NCBI RefSeq assembly: GCF_017591435.1
Contig: NC_059268.1
Span: 4,786,481 to 4,850,480 of the forward strand
Length of the DNA: 64,000 nucleotides
Source of the DNA: Portunus trituberculatus
Lineage: Eukaryota; Arthropoda; Malacostraca; Decapoda; Portunidae
Direction of reading: 5' to 3'
Made by a program: the position numbers and the translations under genes. The notes under the pieces are model-generated. The model was not told the origin of the DNA and did no database searches. It saw only the letters and a program-made list of their open reading frames with translations. Shown here piece after piece: positions 24,539-37,167 of the stretch; within the stretch, counting starts at the first letter, position 1, and every line of letters begins with the position of its first letter.

Positions 24539-26446
24539 TTATATTTTTTTTCTTTGGTACCTTGACAGTGTCCCTTCACTTATGTATTGTGCCTCCACAC
24601 TGACTGTTGCTGCTTCCTCAGCCAGTAGTTTTGCTAGCAGATAGAGTGGTAGCTTAGATTTACCTGCTCTTCTATTTAAAGCACTGTGCCAGCTCTCGCA
24701 GTCATTATTCGTTCTAGTTGTGTGGAAGAATGCTGACCAAGTTTGTGGGGGGAAAGTGGTACTCAAAATCCACTGTGAGGAAATGTATTCTATTAAGTCT
24801 GCCAAGGGATTGGTAACTGCACTATCTTTCAGATAATTAAACATGGGTATAATATGCTCAGCTGGTAACATGGGGAGGGCAAACAGCTTTCTTATGTACG
24901 TGTGGGTGGGTGGGTCTTTCTGATATGAAACTTGTAGGCCAAGTTGCTGCACTTTCCGCCACACTGCTTGCGACCAGTGAAAGGTACAGCCTCGCATTCT
25001 GACGTTTGGAAATTCTTGACGTACTGCCTTCCATGCAGCTGCCTCAAAATCCATTACGAATTCTTTCACTGACAGCTGTAAAAAAAAAAAGGATTTTATG
25101 GTCTTAAATATACACTGATAATCTTCATATCTCCGGCCACTCATTAAAATAAATAGAAGTGGAACTTGCTTGGTGAGAGTCCCGTTTGTAATAAAAGCAT
25201 GTATTGAATATAATTGCACAAATGGTTGTTTTACCAGCTTAAAGGTACCATCTAGATACCAGGTTTTGGCAGTCTTTAAAAGTTCTCTCTGACGATCTGA
25301 GGCCCACATTAAATGTATTCTGGAATCCTGCTGCACCTGCCATGTTTCAAAAATCTTTGGAATATGCTCAGTGTCAATATTAAAATCTTCTAATGTGGTT
25401 GGGTGTTTGGGTCTTGTTTTCTCTCTGAATCTATTAAAACATCTTGCTAAGCTTGCTGTTGCTGGCAGTTGGGGAACTTGGTTTTCTCTTAACAAATCCT
25501 TAGCAATTTGTACTCCGGAGCTGTATGGGTTCCTTGTAGAAGATTCTTTTCCTTTACTTACAACCATGTTTTTAAGAAGAGCAGATGGATTAGCAGCATG
25601 AAGATGGGGCTGCACTCCAAATGTGAAACAATCTTTTGATTCTGTTACCTGAGCGTGGCATTTGATATGTTTATTTCGCACCACACACTGCCACTTGACA
25701 TCACCATTTTTGTTGGTTCGTATTTTATTGTAAGAATATCCGTCTGATGAAATAAGTTGGCAAGCCCCTCGCTTGCTCTTGCCCTTGGCGTAGGTTACAG
25801 GAACTTCCTGAGACACAGCTGCAACTGGGGCTGTATCAGAGAGGATAGACTCATGGAGGACCTCTCTTTGGTTTAGGTTGGGCAAATCGTCATCAGAGGA
25901 ACCATACAGAGAAGAAACAAGTGATGTAGGCACGAGTGGTGAAGGCGGTGAAGCAGGCAGGCCGAGTGGTGAAGACGGTGAAGCAGGCAGGTCGAGTGGT
26001 GAAGACGGTGAATCAGGCAGGTCGAGTGGTGAAGACGGTGAAGCAGGCAGGCCGAGTGGTGAAGACGGTGAAGCAGGCAGGTCGAGTGGTGAAGACGGTG
26101 AAGCAGGCAGGTCGAGTGGTGAAGACGGTGAAGCAGGCAGGTCGAGTGGTGAAGACGGTGAAGCAGGCAGGTCGAGTGGTGAAGACGGTGAAGCAGGCAG
26201 GTCGAGTGGTGAAGACGGTGAAGGCAGTGGTGACATACAAAATATGCACATCCAGTCTATCTCTCTTCCTTCTCTAATAGCCTGTCTATATTCTGCCTGG
26301 CTCACCCCACTTCCGCATGTCCTGTGTTGCCAACGCTCACACCTAGGGCACAGCAGAGCTTGCTGCCTCTCTCTAACTTCCATGCTGCAAGAAATGCACG
26401 GGTAGTCAACAGTAGCCTTCTTTCTCTGATATCTTTTAGTTGCCAT
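24539..26446 (-). CDS. MULE transposase, PHD and FLYWCH zinc fingers, 635 codons
   Basis: Start at 26446 (MATKRYQRKKATVDYP). Residues about 17-70 form a PHD-like finger (CISC, CPRCERWQHRTC, WMCIFC). Residues about 75-170 are a run of ten-residue Ser/Pro repeats (PSSPLDLPAS). Residues about 230-290 form a FLYWCH-type finger (GYSYNKIRTNK, WQCVVRNKHIKCHA, PHLH). The MULE catalytic domain follows: first Asp in WYLDGTFKLV, second Asp in FVMDFEAAAW followed by the conserved C-x-FHW, and a candidate Glu in NNDCESWHSALNRR. The frame is uninterrupted. It could also be a domesticated gene, but the intact inverted repeats and target duplication argue for a live transposon. Confidence 0.88.
   Translation of the reverse strand: MATKRYQRKKATVDYPCISCSMEVRERQQALLCPRCERWQHRTCGSGVSQAEYRQAIREGREIDWMCIFCMSPLPSPSSPLDLPASPSSPLDLPASPSSPLDLPASPSSPLDLPASPSSPLDLPASPSSPLGLPASPSSPLDLPDSPSSPLDLPASPSSPLGLPASPPSPLVPTSLVSSLYGSSDDDLPNLNQREVLHESILSDTAPVAAVSQEVPVTYAKGKSKRGACQLISSDGYSYNKIRTNKNGDVKWQCVVRNKHIKCHAQVTESKDCFTFGVQPHLHAANPSALLKNMVVSKGKESSTRNPYSSGVQIAKDLLRENQVPQLPATASLARCFNRFREKTRPKHPTTLEDFNIDTEHIPKIFETWQVQQDSRIHLMWASDRQRELLKTAKTWYLDGTFKLVKQPFVQLYSIHAFITNGTLTKQVPLLFILMSGRRYEDYQCIFKTIKSFFFLQLSVKEFVMDFEAAAWKAVRQEFPNVRMRGCTFHWSQAVWRKVQQLGLQVSYQKDPPTHTYIRKLFALPMLPAEHIIPMFNYLKDSAVTNPLADLIEYISSQWILSTTFPPQTWSAFFHTTRTNNDCESWHSALNRRAGKSKLPLYLLAKLLAEEAATVSVEAQYISEGTLSRYQRKKI
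25934..26222. repeat. 30-bp coding minisatellite in the MULE
   Basis: About nine and a half units of 30 bases, encoding PSSPLDLPAS on the minus strand, with a few Asp-to-Gly and Ala-to-Asp variants. The length keeps the frame. Likely a flexible linker between the PHD and FLYWCH fingers and probably variable in copy number. Confidence 0.92.
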
Positions 26447-26639
26447 GGCTGGGAACAGACTAACAAAAAGTTAAAACTGAATCAATCAGGAAAACACTCA
26501 ACAACAACAACAAACTTTAACAAAGCGGTCCATGAGGCAAACAAGCAAAACAATCAAATTCATAATACATGTGAATCACCATTATTATGCTAACATGGAA
26601 ACAAATGTAATTATCTAAATTAATATTAATATTCGTATC

Positions 26640-26759
26640 GAAATGTAAAAGTTGGAGAAATGTACTGCGAACTGTCCCAAACATTTGCTGCGAACTGTCA
26701 TTTCCGCTTCTGACCGTACGTGAGGCGAAGTGTCATTTGCTGCGAACCGTCTTGCTCCC
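26640..26759. promoter_or_regulatory. MULE right end: inverted repeat with subterminal repeats
   Basis: The terminal inverted repeat occupies 26722-26759. Inward of it, TGCGAACTGTC-like motifs recur near 26665 and 26688 and again within the repeat (TGCGAACCGTC near 26741). Such clusters often bind transposase. The region also lies upstream of the transposase ATG (26446) and may hold its promoter; no clear TATA box identified. Confidence 0.55.
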
Positions 26760-27190
26760 AGCTGAAAAGCGAACCAATTTTCTTGTTCATGGTGATGTTG
26801 TATGTACATCACTGTTCATGAAAACTGAAGTCTGCCGCGGATCTAGTGGTGGGTATGGCCCTCTGGGGCAAGACAATGATATGGAAAAATTGACCTAGAT
26901 CAGCTGGAAAGCGAACCACATGATAATGGTGTTTAAATGTCCCTTTTACCTTCAGGAACTGGGACTAGGTATTGACAGACTTTCTTTGTGGTGGCGTGCC
27001 CTTGACAGACTCACGTGACTACCATGTCAAAATTGACCTAGTTCAGCTGAAAAGCGAACCAAATGAAACTTATTATAAAATGACCAGTACCATCCCAGGT
27101 ATAGTGCATGACCACTGACAGACAGTTTCTGTGGTGGGGTACCCCTGACAGACATGTCCACATGACCATACCCCATTAATCCCTTCAAGA
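26760..27190. repeat. About 140-bp diverged tandem repeat
   Basis: The motif AGCTGAAAAGCGAACCA recurs at 26760, 26901 (one mismatch) and 27041, spaced 141 and 140 bases, with further shared words (TGACAGAC, GTGGTGG, CATGACCA) between. The first motif overlaps the MULE target duplication, so the MULE landed at the edge of this array. Confidence 0.7.
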
Positions 27191-27756
27191 CCATGATGTA
27201 ATGGCGCTTTCTAACACCGATCACTACATCCAAGTCCAGAAGGGGTTAAGCTCGATAAACTTGTAAGTCAAACAGATAATACAATAAAGCGTGAACATAT
27301 AAAATTATCATGTATATTCATCAGTGTCCAGTGTTGAAGTGAACATTGTTTCATAGAGAACATCCATATCCATGAGAATGTAATGCATAAAGATATTGAA
27401 GAAGTAAATGTAAATAAAATAATTCAAAATATGCTTTCTGAAAGACACCAAAGTAAATTACGCCATCCTGATAATAAGTGCCTATTATTGAAAAGTTACA
27501 ATGGACTAAGTGCATTTCCTTAAACATATACCTAAAATCTAATATTTATTATCTAATATCATAAGTGCACAATAATATTCATCAGACTAAATGAAAATAC
27601 AATTCATAATAAATCCTTTCACATAATTTTGGATGTTGAGAAATTATAGGAAAAAAAGAGGGATAAATCTGGCTGGCCACGTATATTACATCGTTAAATG
27701 TTTTGTGCACATACTATATTCTTGTAATAAAATGCATTGTGTCAATGGAGGACCAA
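27191..27756. other. AT-rich spacer
   Basis: No gene or repeat structure recognised. Confidence 0.4.
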
Positions 27757-29100
27757 CTAATTATCACACAAGTCTATCTCTTCAGTATCAGAATCTGAGT
27801 CCTCACTCCATGGCTCATCATCACACTGGTCATAATCACTCAATTCATCAAGGGTATCCATTTCCATCACTGTTTCCTCTGATTGAGTAAGAATTGTCTG
27901 GTCCTTGTCACTGCCATTAGGAAATATAGAATCAGGAACGGCTGGTCCGTCAAACCAGGTTGGCTGCAACAAGTCACCATCTACTGCCCAACCATAATCA
28001 GTGGCACATAAGCCTTGATCAGGTGAAGCTGTGTTGGCATGACTCCACAAAACTGTCACGTAGTGTGCCCTCAGTAGTTTTTTCTTCAGTGTCCGACGTG
28101 ATGGGGGCAACAATGCACAGTCAACCTTCTTGATATGATGAAGCGGGTTTTTCTGTAAGGATTGTGGAATCATATGACAAAATACTTCAAAAGAGAATAT
28201 CCTTAAGTTAGATTAAATGGGAATAATTGAATTTTCAGAATATCTTTCGTGTCAAAATAAATGAGGGTTGAGAGAATGAGAGACAATGAAATCTTATCAT
28301 AGAATGTGCATTGGAGGTTAAGAATTAAATACATTGTTACTCTCTTAAGCCAAATCAAGTTACACCCTGTAAACCCAGCACACTTGATACATATATACCT
28401 TATTTACTGTGCTCGACATCTGCATAATTTTTCTATAGCATGCTTCATCTACATCCCGTTCTTTGTTTTGGCCATACATCTTGCAAACAAACTCGGATGC
28501 CACGTCTATGTCAACTTCACCGTCAACTTCACCCATGTTAGAGAAAAATTGGAGGAAGCGTCCAGTTGGGTCCTTCTCCAGTATTTCCAGAGGTTTGACT
28601 TTGCCTTTCCAGAATTGGAATATGAACCATGTAGGTAACAACGGCATATCTCTTTAAACTAATTAATTTAATTTTGGCATGATTCTAAATCTTTACTGTA
28701 CAATATGTATGCCAGCTTAATCTGTCAGTTAAAGGAGGAAAAAAAATCCTACCTATAAAAGGCTGATGTTAAGTCACATCCAGTGAATGCGTGGTACCCT
28801 GGTAGTGCTTTTGGGAGTCCTGATTTTCGTTCCTCAAGGACCTCTACAATATTGGTGACATTGATGTATTGCCTACTGTTTCCACTGCCACAATCCATGA
28901 GACATTTTTGGAGGACCTCACTTCTGGGTCTTGATTTCCAAGTATACCAATAAGTATGAAGAGCACATCTGTATCAGATGCTCGTACAAGGACCATGCTT
29001 CCTGAGGTATTTTCCAAGTGGAATGCTACTCGTATAAGGGTATCTGCTTCTTCATGGTTGGCCTGAAGGTGAGCTGGGCTGGTCACCGAGATCTCCCGAG
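27757..29100 (-). pseudogene. PIN/FEN-like nuclease family gene, three exons, damaged
   Basis: Three minus-strand blocks: 29100-28753 ([43 protein letters not shown]), 28609-28399 (KGKVKPLEILEKDPTGRF) and 28152-27757 (KKVDCALLPPSRRTLKKK to DYGW and an acidic tail). The HEEADT, SDTDVL and TGCD motifs line up in order with the acidic metal-binding blocks of FEN/XPG-type PIN nucleases; that function is inference. The second intron has GT (28398) and AG (28153-28154) and keeps frame. The first has a GT donor, but its acceptor reads TG (28611-28610). A frame change lies near 28900. I recall this family as widespread and uncharacterised in aquatic animals; its mobility is unknown. Confidence 0.62.
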
Positions 29101-30760
<1,660 letters not shown>

Positions 30761-32076
30761 GTGACATCTGTTATTCCGAGGACCCTGCGCCGGACTATGA
30801 AGAGATTGCTGCACGTCAATGCAGTAACAAGAGACTATAAAAAGCAAGACAAGGAACGTCACTTCTTCTCCAGGCCTTCAGACTCCTGGCTTCGTCGCTG
30901 CCTGTTTGGTGTGACGTCTCATGCGGACACCCGAGACCTTTCATCCCTGCCTCTCATTGTAAGTCTGTTTTCCAGTTTTTCCACAACCTTGGCCACCCTG
31001 GTATGAACGCAACGGCACGCCTACTGACACACAAAGTCGTGTGGCCTGGGATCCGGAGAGACGCTAGGAAATGGACAAGACAGTGCGTGGTATGCCAGGC
31101 TGCAAAGATTTGTAGACACACCATCACCCCTCATGAGGAGTTTCCACTGTCTAAAATGAGGTTTCAGACAGTTCATGTTGACCTGGTCGGTTCTCTTCCG
31201 CCATCCAGAGGATATTCTTACATACTAACATGTATTGATCGTTTCACCAGGTGGGCAGAAGCAATGCCTATTCCCAACATCACAACTGAAACTACAGCGT
31301 GGGCATTCATGACTACCTGGGTGACTAGATTTGGGGCTCCTGACACGATAATCACCGATCGAGGCGCCAAATTCGAGTCTGACCTCTGGCAACGATTGCT
31401 TCAGTTTCTCGGCACTACCTGTCAGCGTACCACAGCTTACCACCCTCAATCAAACAGAATGGTAGAAAGATTTCATCACCAGCTCAAGGACGGATTGAGG
31501 TGTCTACCGCACTCGTACAGGTGGGTTGATTCTCTCCCTATTGTTCTTCTCTCCATCAGAACTTCGGTTAAGGAAGACCTTCAGTGTTCATCAGTGGAGC
31601 TCACTTATGGGAAACCCATTCACCTACTGGGTGAATCCATTTCACCTCAAGAGAACAATTATACAGATGCTACTCGCTACGAGTTTCTCCATGCTCTATG
31701 CAGAACTACTGCCGGTCTTGTTCCTACACCACCCCGCCAGAGATGGGTTCAACGCACTTACTTCCCAAAGGACCTGATGCAAGCTGAGTTTGTGCTCGTT
31801 AGGCGCGGGGCCCGTTGTGGTCTGGCACGCCCATACGAAAGCCCTTACCGTGTGCTGGCTAGAACTCCTAAACACTTTACCATTGATAAAAACGGATCAC
31901 CTGACACTATTTCTTTGGACCGCTTAAAGCCTGCTTTGGGACATGTTTTCACCCAGCCTACTCCTTTACAGGTTATGATACTGCCACGAATCCAAGATTT
32001 GTCACCAGAGACACGTCCTTCGGCTCCGGCAGCCGAGTATGGAGATTCTCCAGGTTTACACAACGAAGATGCCTGA
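30761..32076 (+). pseudogene. Ty3/gypsy integrase, mostly open
   Basis: After a frame change near 30900 a long open frame covers the zinc-binding end (NLGHPGMNATARLL, CVVCQAAK) and the catalytic core. The acidic residues are all present: VHVDLVG, TDRGAKFES and SNRMVERFHH. The C-terminal SLDRLKPA box follows. The 357-codon frame from 31003 is uninterrupted, the best-preserved part of this gypsy copy. Integrase inserts the cDNA. It cannot act alone because upstream domains are broken. Confidence 0.8.
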
Positions 32077-32526
32077 TCCTGAACTCGACTCACCACTTTC
32101 CTCATCAATAGATTCGTTGGATGGTGACTCTCCTCCCAGCCGTGTGGTGGCGTGCTACGGCAGAGTGGTGAAGGCTCCAGATCGTTACGTATCAACAACC
32201 ACGCCCGTTCCTGGTGATACGCGGCCTTCCTCTAGTCTTCCTCCTTTTTCTGCGGGAGGGGAGAGTACTATGGTGGTTTGCAGTTAACCACCACTCGCCG
32301 CAAACACCCCAACAGCCTAGGTAGTCAGCAACTTGACAGGAACGGCATTTGCTAATGTCAGCATCAGGTAGAATGGTAGCATCAGCCAGTATCCCTAAGA
32401 ATGGAAGATGTCTATGATCCATTAACGGTGCCTGAAACAAGGGGCCGAGGAACACGGTGATCAGAGAGGCAAAATCCTACCGTGAAGGGTTGAGGACCTG
32501 TTCAGGTTCAGAGGACCTGTGATACT
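32077..32526 (+). other. Gypsy 3' region with polypurine tract and possible LTR start
   Basis: A short second frame (32039-32287) contains KAPDRYVS, like gypsy polyprotein ends. It is followed by a purine-rich GGGAGGGGAGAG at about 32256-32267, suited to prime plus-strand synthesis. Sequence beyond may be the start of a truncated LTR, but no partner LTR is in the window. Confidence 0.45.
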
Positions 32527-33331
32527 TTGACCATCGCCCGCACCAAGGCTGCAACGGGAGAGACAGACCAAGTCTGGAACACCTCCACCTTCCAGTTTCT
32601 TTACCAAGACGGACTCCTCTGTCGGAAGTGCCTTTCCTCACGCCGTCCAGAGAAGGTGGGGAAACTATGTTTAGTTATTCCACGGAAGTGTCGGCCCATT
32701 ATATTGAATATTGCACATGAAAATCCCTTAGCTGGTCACTACTTTCATCGCAAGACGGAACAGAAGGTTGCTGACCAATTCTTCTAGCCGAGAATGGGTA
32801 CTGACATCAGAGTACACTGCCGTTCTTGCGACAAGTGCCAGCGTTTTTCTCAAAGGGGATGAGTAAAGCCAGCCCCCCGTGCAGTCTATACCCATCGTTA
32901 CCAAACCCTTTGCTCAGGTTGCAATAGATCTGGTTGGACCCCTCTCAATTCCATCATCTGCTGGCCATAAATATATCTTGACTCCCATAGACTTCTCCAC
33001 AGGATTCCCCAAGGCTCTTCCATTAAAGGGTATCGACTCTATTTCAGTGGGCGAAGCTCTCCTCACCATCTTTTCCCGAGTCGGCATCCCTCGTGAAGTC
33101 CTGTCCAACCATGGAACGCAGTTCACCTCGGCCTTGATGGAAGAACTACATCGACTACTCGGGGTCAAGCCAATTTTTTACTACCCCCTAGCATCCCAGT
33201 GGCAATGGTAATGTTCAAAGGCTGCATAGTCCTTTAAAATCCATCTTAAAGAAGCTCTGCAGTGAGAAACGTGAGTGGCATAGATATCTAATACCAACCT
33301 TGTTTGCCCTTAGAGAAACTGAGACAGGACA
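32527..33331 (+). pseudogene. Second gypsy integrase, left part, inactivated
   Basis: The zinc-binding part (HENPLAGHYFHRKT, CRSCDKCQRF) is split by a TAG at 32785-32787 and a frame change. The core reads AIDLVGP (first Asp kept), LSNHGTQF (Asn where the family has Asp) and, after another frame change, NGNVQRLH (Gln where the family has Glu). It is interrupted at 33331 by the large LINE and resumes at 39331. Different family member from the gypsy at 29.8 kb. Confidence 0.75.
33323..33331. repeat. Target-site duplication of the I/Nimb LINE, left
   Basis: GACAGGACA, repeated at 39322-39330. Confidence 0.85.
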
Positions 33332-33506
33332 GGATGGATGGATGGATGGATTTGCCTTAGGCGCCGCAACAGCTGGGGTCATATGGTGCCGCAACTATAG
33401 TTTAAAAAAAAAACTAAAAGTAGTTAAGAAAATAAAACTAAAGTTAACTAAAAACCAAGACCACAATAAAATTAAATAAAACATTAAAATACATAAGAAA
33501 TAAAAT

Positions 33507-36500
33507 TTACAAATTGGGGAAGAGGCCCGCTTCTCCCAGAAAGCTAAAAACGTCATGGCCAGGGGCCAGAGAAGCTGGTCCAAGGACCTTTGAGAGATAG
33601 TAGACACCGCTATCCCTACCGCGACAGCGGTAGAGGTAGCGGTGTCGTAACTCGATCAAACTAGGGCACTCCACCAACAGGTGCCGCACGGTGAGCGGCA
33701 CCAAACAGTCATCACAGTAAGGTTGAGGATCCCTGGTCAGGAGGTACCTTTGTGTACGTGTGACCTATACGAAGTCGCGCCAATAAAGTCTGTGCACGGC
33801 GATCCCGGACATGGGTGTAAGTCCACTGAGGGAGTGTGGAAGTAGTAATCTCTCCCATTTTCGAGGTTGCGACCCCGTTAGCCATCTCCTCTGCCAAATT
33901 GCTGCAATCGCCACACGAATTGCATGAAATACATCTCGAAACGGAACAGGGGAAGGAGATGGAGCGCGACTTGCTGCCTCTTTAGCGAGGCGGTCTGCGT
34001 GTTCATTCCCTGGAACACCTACGTGACCAGGGACCCAACAGAACCCAACACGATATCCTCGTTTGGTAAGAAGATATAGCCACTCCAGGGCTGATAAAAC
34101 CAAAGGGTGAAGGGAAATAAAAGAAGAGAGAGCAGTAAGAGCACTGCGACAGTCACTAAAAATTGTAAAAGACGAAACCGGGAGTGTAAAAATAATCTGT
34201 AAAGCTAGGACTATGGCAGACAGCTCCGCAGTAAAGACGGAGGCTACCGAAGGAAGGCTGCCAGACCGATAAAAAGAGGGGAAAACCACACTAAACCCAA
34301 CGCCTGCGTCGGATTTGGAACCATCAGTAAAAACGGGGATGTCATCAGTATGGATAAAAAAGTGTTCTAAAAACCGTGTGTGGGACAGAGCTGGCAGAAA
34401 ATCCTTCTTGCCATCCATGGCAGGAGGGCATATTGAAACAACCGGAAGCTGCCAAGAACCAACTCGTGGGAGCCGGAAAGAGTAGACAGGAGTGGGGTCG
34501 ATGGACAAATCCAACATGAGGTTTGCCACACGAAGGCCAAAAGGTTTAGGTAGACTCGGTCGAGTGACATATGCCTGCGAACGCGAGTCCCGCAACATTG
34601 ACAGACAAGGGACAGAGTCGGGAAGACGGTGAGTGCGAAACCAACACCGGAGCATCGAAGACTGGCGCCGGAGGTCGAGCGGCCAGAAACCAGCATCCAC
34701 TAGAAGGCTAGGTATTGGAGATGTCCGAAATGCACCCGTAGCCAAGCGGACCCCAGCATGATGCACGGGGTCAAGCGTGCGTAGTCGTGCATCCGTTGCG
34801 GATGAGTAGATCTCAGAGCCGTATTCCAGCTTTGGAAGTATGAGTGTACGGTGAAGCAGCAGCAACGTGTCCCTGTCCGCACCCCAAGAGGTGTGACTTA
34901 AAACCCGAAGAAGGGATAGTGCCGTCCTACAGGACGCTTTAAGAGAACGGAAATGGGGAACCCAAGTAAGACGGTTGTCAAACAATAGGCCAAGATATCG
35001 AGTGGCCTCCACACATGAGATGCGTCTATTGGCTAAATATAAATCGGGATCTGGATGAACGCCACGATTACGACAAAAATGCATAGACACGGTCTTTGAG
35101 GTGGAGAAACGAAAACCATTTATGTTGGCCCAACTGGATATTCGATTGATTGCCAGTTGAAGCTTTCGCTCAATCAGTGACATCCTAGCAGCAGCAAATG
35201 AAATACATAAATCATCAACATATAAGGAGCTGTGAATGCCATCTGGGAGAGTATCAATAACACCATTAATGGCGACTGCGAATAGTGTAACACTAAGAAT
35301 ACTTCCCTGTGGGACACCATCATTTAGAGCAGTAGCCTCAGAGAGAACACTCCCAACTCGAACCCGTAAAAGACGTCTGGATAAAAACTGCTGGATAAAA
35401 ATAGGAAGGTGGCCACGGAGACCAAAATTAAACAAGGAACGTAAAATCCCATGACACCAAGCTGTGTCGTAGGCCTTCTCCAGGTCAAAAAACACTGTTA
35501 CTTGATGGTGGTGATTAGCGAAGGCCTCACAAATAGAAGACTCTAGGGATAAAAGAGCATCAGTAGTAGACCTCATCTTTCGGAAGCCGTACTGTACCGA
35601 GGACAGGTACTTCCCCCTCTCCAAGTACCACATGAGTCTTACATTAACCATCTTTTCTAATACTTTACAAATGCAGGACGTCAACGATATAGGACGATAG
35701 TTCGTAGCCTGAAGATTATCTTTCCCAGGCTTCGGAAATGGGAGAACCACTGCCACAGCCCAAGAAGTTGGAAAGTCACCGGTATGCCAAATCATATTAT
35801 AAAGATTTAATAAAAAGTTAAAAGCACTGTCAGACATGTGGCGCAAGAAGGCATAAGGAATATCATCTGGGCCAGGAGAAGAGTCATGACACTGGGACAA
35901 AGCAGTCCGCAACTCGGAGGCAGAGAAGAGGACATTATAAGACTCCCCTCCTGTGGAAGAAAAATTTATGCCGAGAGATTCCATTCTCTGGCGGTGACGT
36001 GCGCCCGGGCTGCAGGATGCCTCCGGGAAACACTGGCAAAGTGCTCTGCGAAGAGGTCGGCGACAGTCCTAGGGTCTGCCACCGTTCGCCCAGAAGACAA
36101 CAAAACTGGTGGGGAAGGAGCAGAATACTTCCCAGCAATTCGGCGGACTTTGTTAAAGACATCCGTAAGAGGAGTGCGGGCGTTAATGGAAGAGACATAA
36201 GCTTTCCAAGAGGCTCTTTGTGCCTCTTTCAAAACGCGGCGGGCTCGAGCTCGGCAGCGCCGAAAAGCGTCCAGACACTGCGGGTCCCCACGATGTCGCC
36301 GGAGACGAGAGAAAGCTGCCGTTTCTCTTTCACCGCTTCAGTGCATGCTGCGTTCCACCAAGGAACGGGACGCTTAGTAAAGCGACCTGACGTCCTGGGG
36401 ATTGTCTGAAGCGCTACTGAAAGTAAAAAATCGGTAAAATAATCAACAGCCTCAGCACAAGTAGAAAAGTCAGCCAACGGACGGATAAAGAGCTAAGGTC

Positions 36501-37167
36501 TGTGAATCGAGGCCAATCTGCCTTGTCTAAAACCCAGCGTGGGGCCGGGACTGTGGCTCAGTGTTCACAGATTGTAATAAAATTGGAAAGTGGTCACTAC
36601 CGTGTAAATCCGGTAGGACCCGCCAATTAAAATCAAGGAAAGAATTAGATGTACACAGAGAAAGATCGATAGCTGTAAAAGTCCCAGTAGGACTGTGGAA
36701 ATGTGTAACATCCCCAGAATTTAAAACCTCCAATCCCTCATCCTCAATAAAAGAACCGATTAAAACCCCACGAGGATTACTAGCACCTTCATCCCACAAT
36801 GGGTGACGGCCGTTAAAATCTCCCAACAAAAGAAAAGGCGGAGTCAGCTGACGCACCAGGCCGTCAAGCTCACCCCTGGAGACAGGAAGCCGAGGAGGGA
36901 GATATAAACTGCAAATGGTGTACAGTCGTCCCATAAAGACTTTAACAGCAACCACCTGAAGGGAGAGTTAAGTTGTAACGGGATAACAGGTATATCCTGA
37001 CGGACTAGAATAGCTGTGCCACCGTGGTGGCCCTGGTCAGGGAAAGGAGTGCTAAAAAAGGCACGATAGCCAGGAGGACTAGAATAAGTACTATCACCTA
37101 GCATAGTCTCTTGTAGAGCTACACAGGCTGGAGAGAACTCCGACAGCAAAGCTCGGAGTTCCCCCAC
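33507..37167 (-). pseudogene. I/Nimb LINE ORF2: endonuclease, RT, RNase H, zinc knuckle
   Basis: The endonuclease (37167-36527) has CVALQETML, LLGDFNGRHPLW and DLHGSDHFPI. The largest frame (35984-33765, 739 codons) has RT blocks SSPGPDDIPY, NYRPISLTS, FFDLEKAYDTAW, GVPQGSIL and the catalytic YVDDLCI. RNase H motifs follow: VFTDGSKSDAG, ELSAIVLAL, FSDCRSAL and HADRLAKEA. A C-terminal CDDC...HLLVEC knuckle follows in another frame. Frame changes occur near 36950, 36500, 36230, 35980 and 33770. RT and RNase H are otherwise very well preserved, implying a fairly recent insertion. Confidence 0.85.

Larger units (their letters stand above)
24076..26759 (-). mobile_element. Complete Mutator-like (MULE) DNA transposon
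   Basis: A 2684-bp element bounded by 38-bp inverted repeats with two mismatches. Both start GGGAGCAAG and share TTCGCAGCAAATGACACTTC. It is flanked by the 8-bp duplication AGCTGAAA. It encodes one long open transposase. Both subterminal regions contain extra TGCGAACTGTC- or GCGAACCGTC-like motifs that could be transposase-binding sites. Open frame, near-identical ends and a perfect duplication indicate a recent, possibly autonomous insertion. MULEs cut and paste through a DDE transposase. Confidence 0.88.

Noticed and set aside
25934..26222. CRISPR-like regular repeat or plus-strand Gly/Glu-rich proteins
   Set aside because: A contiguous 30-bp minisatellite inside the minus-strand MULE transposase; the plus-strand frames are shadows.
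34367..35454. Additional proteins overlapping the I/Nimb ORF2
   Set aside because: Out-of-frame shadows of a 739-codon frame with clear RT and RNase H motifs.
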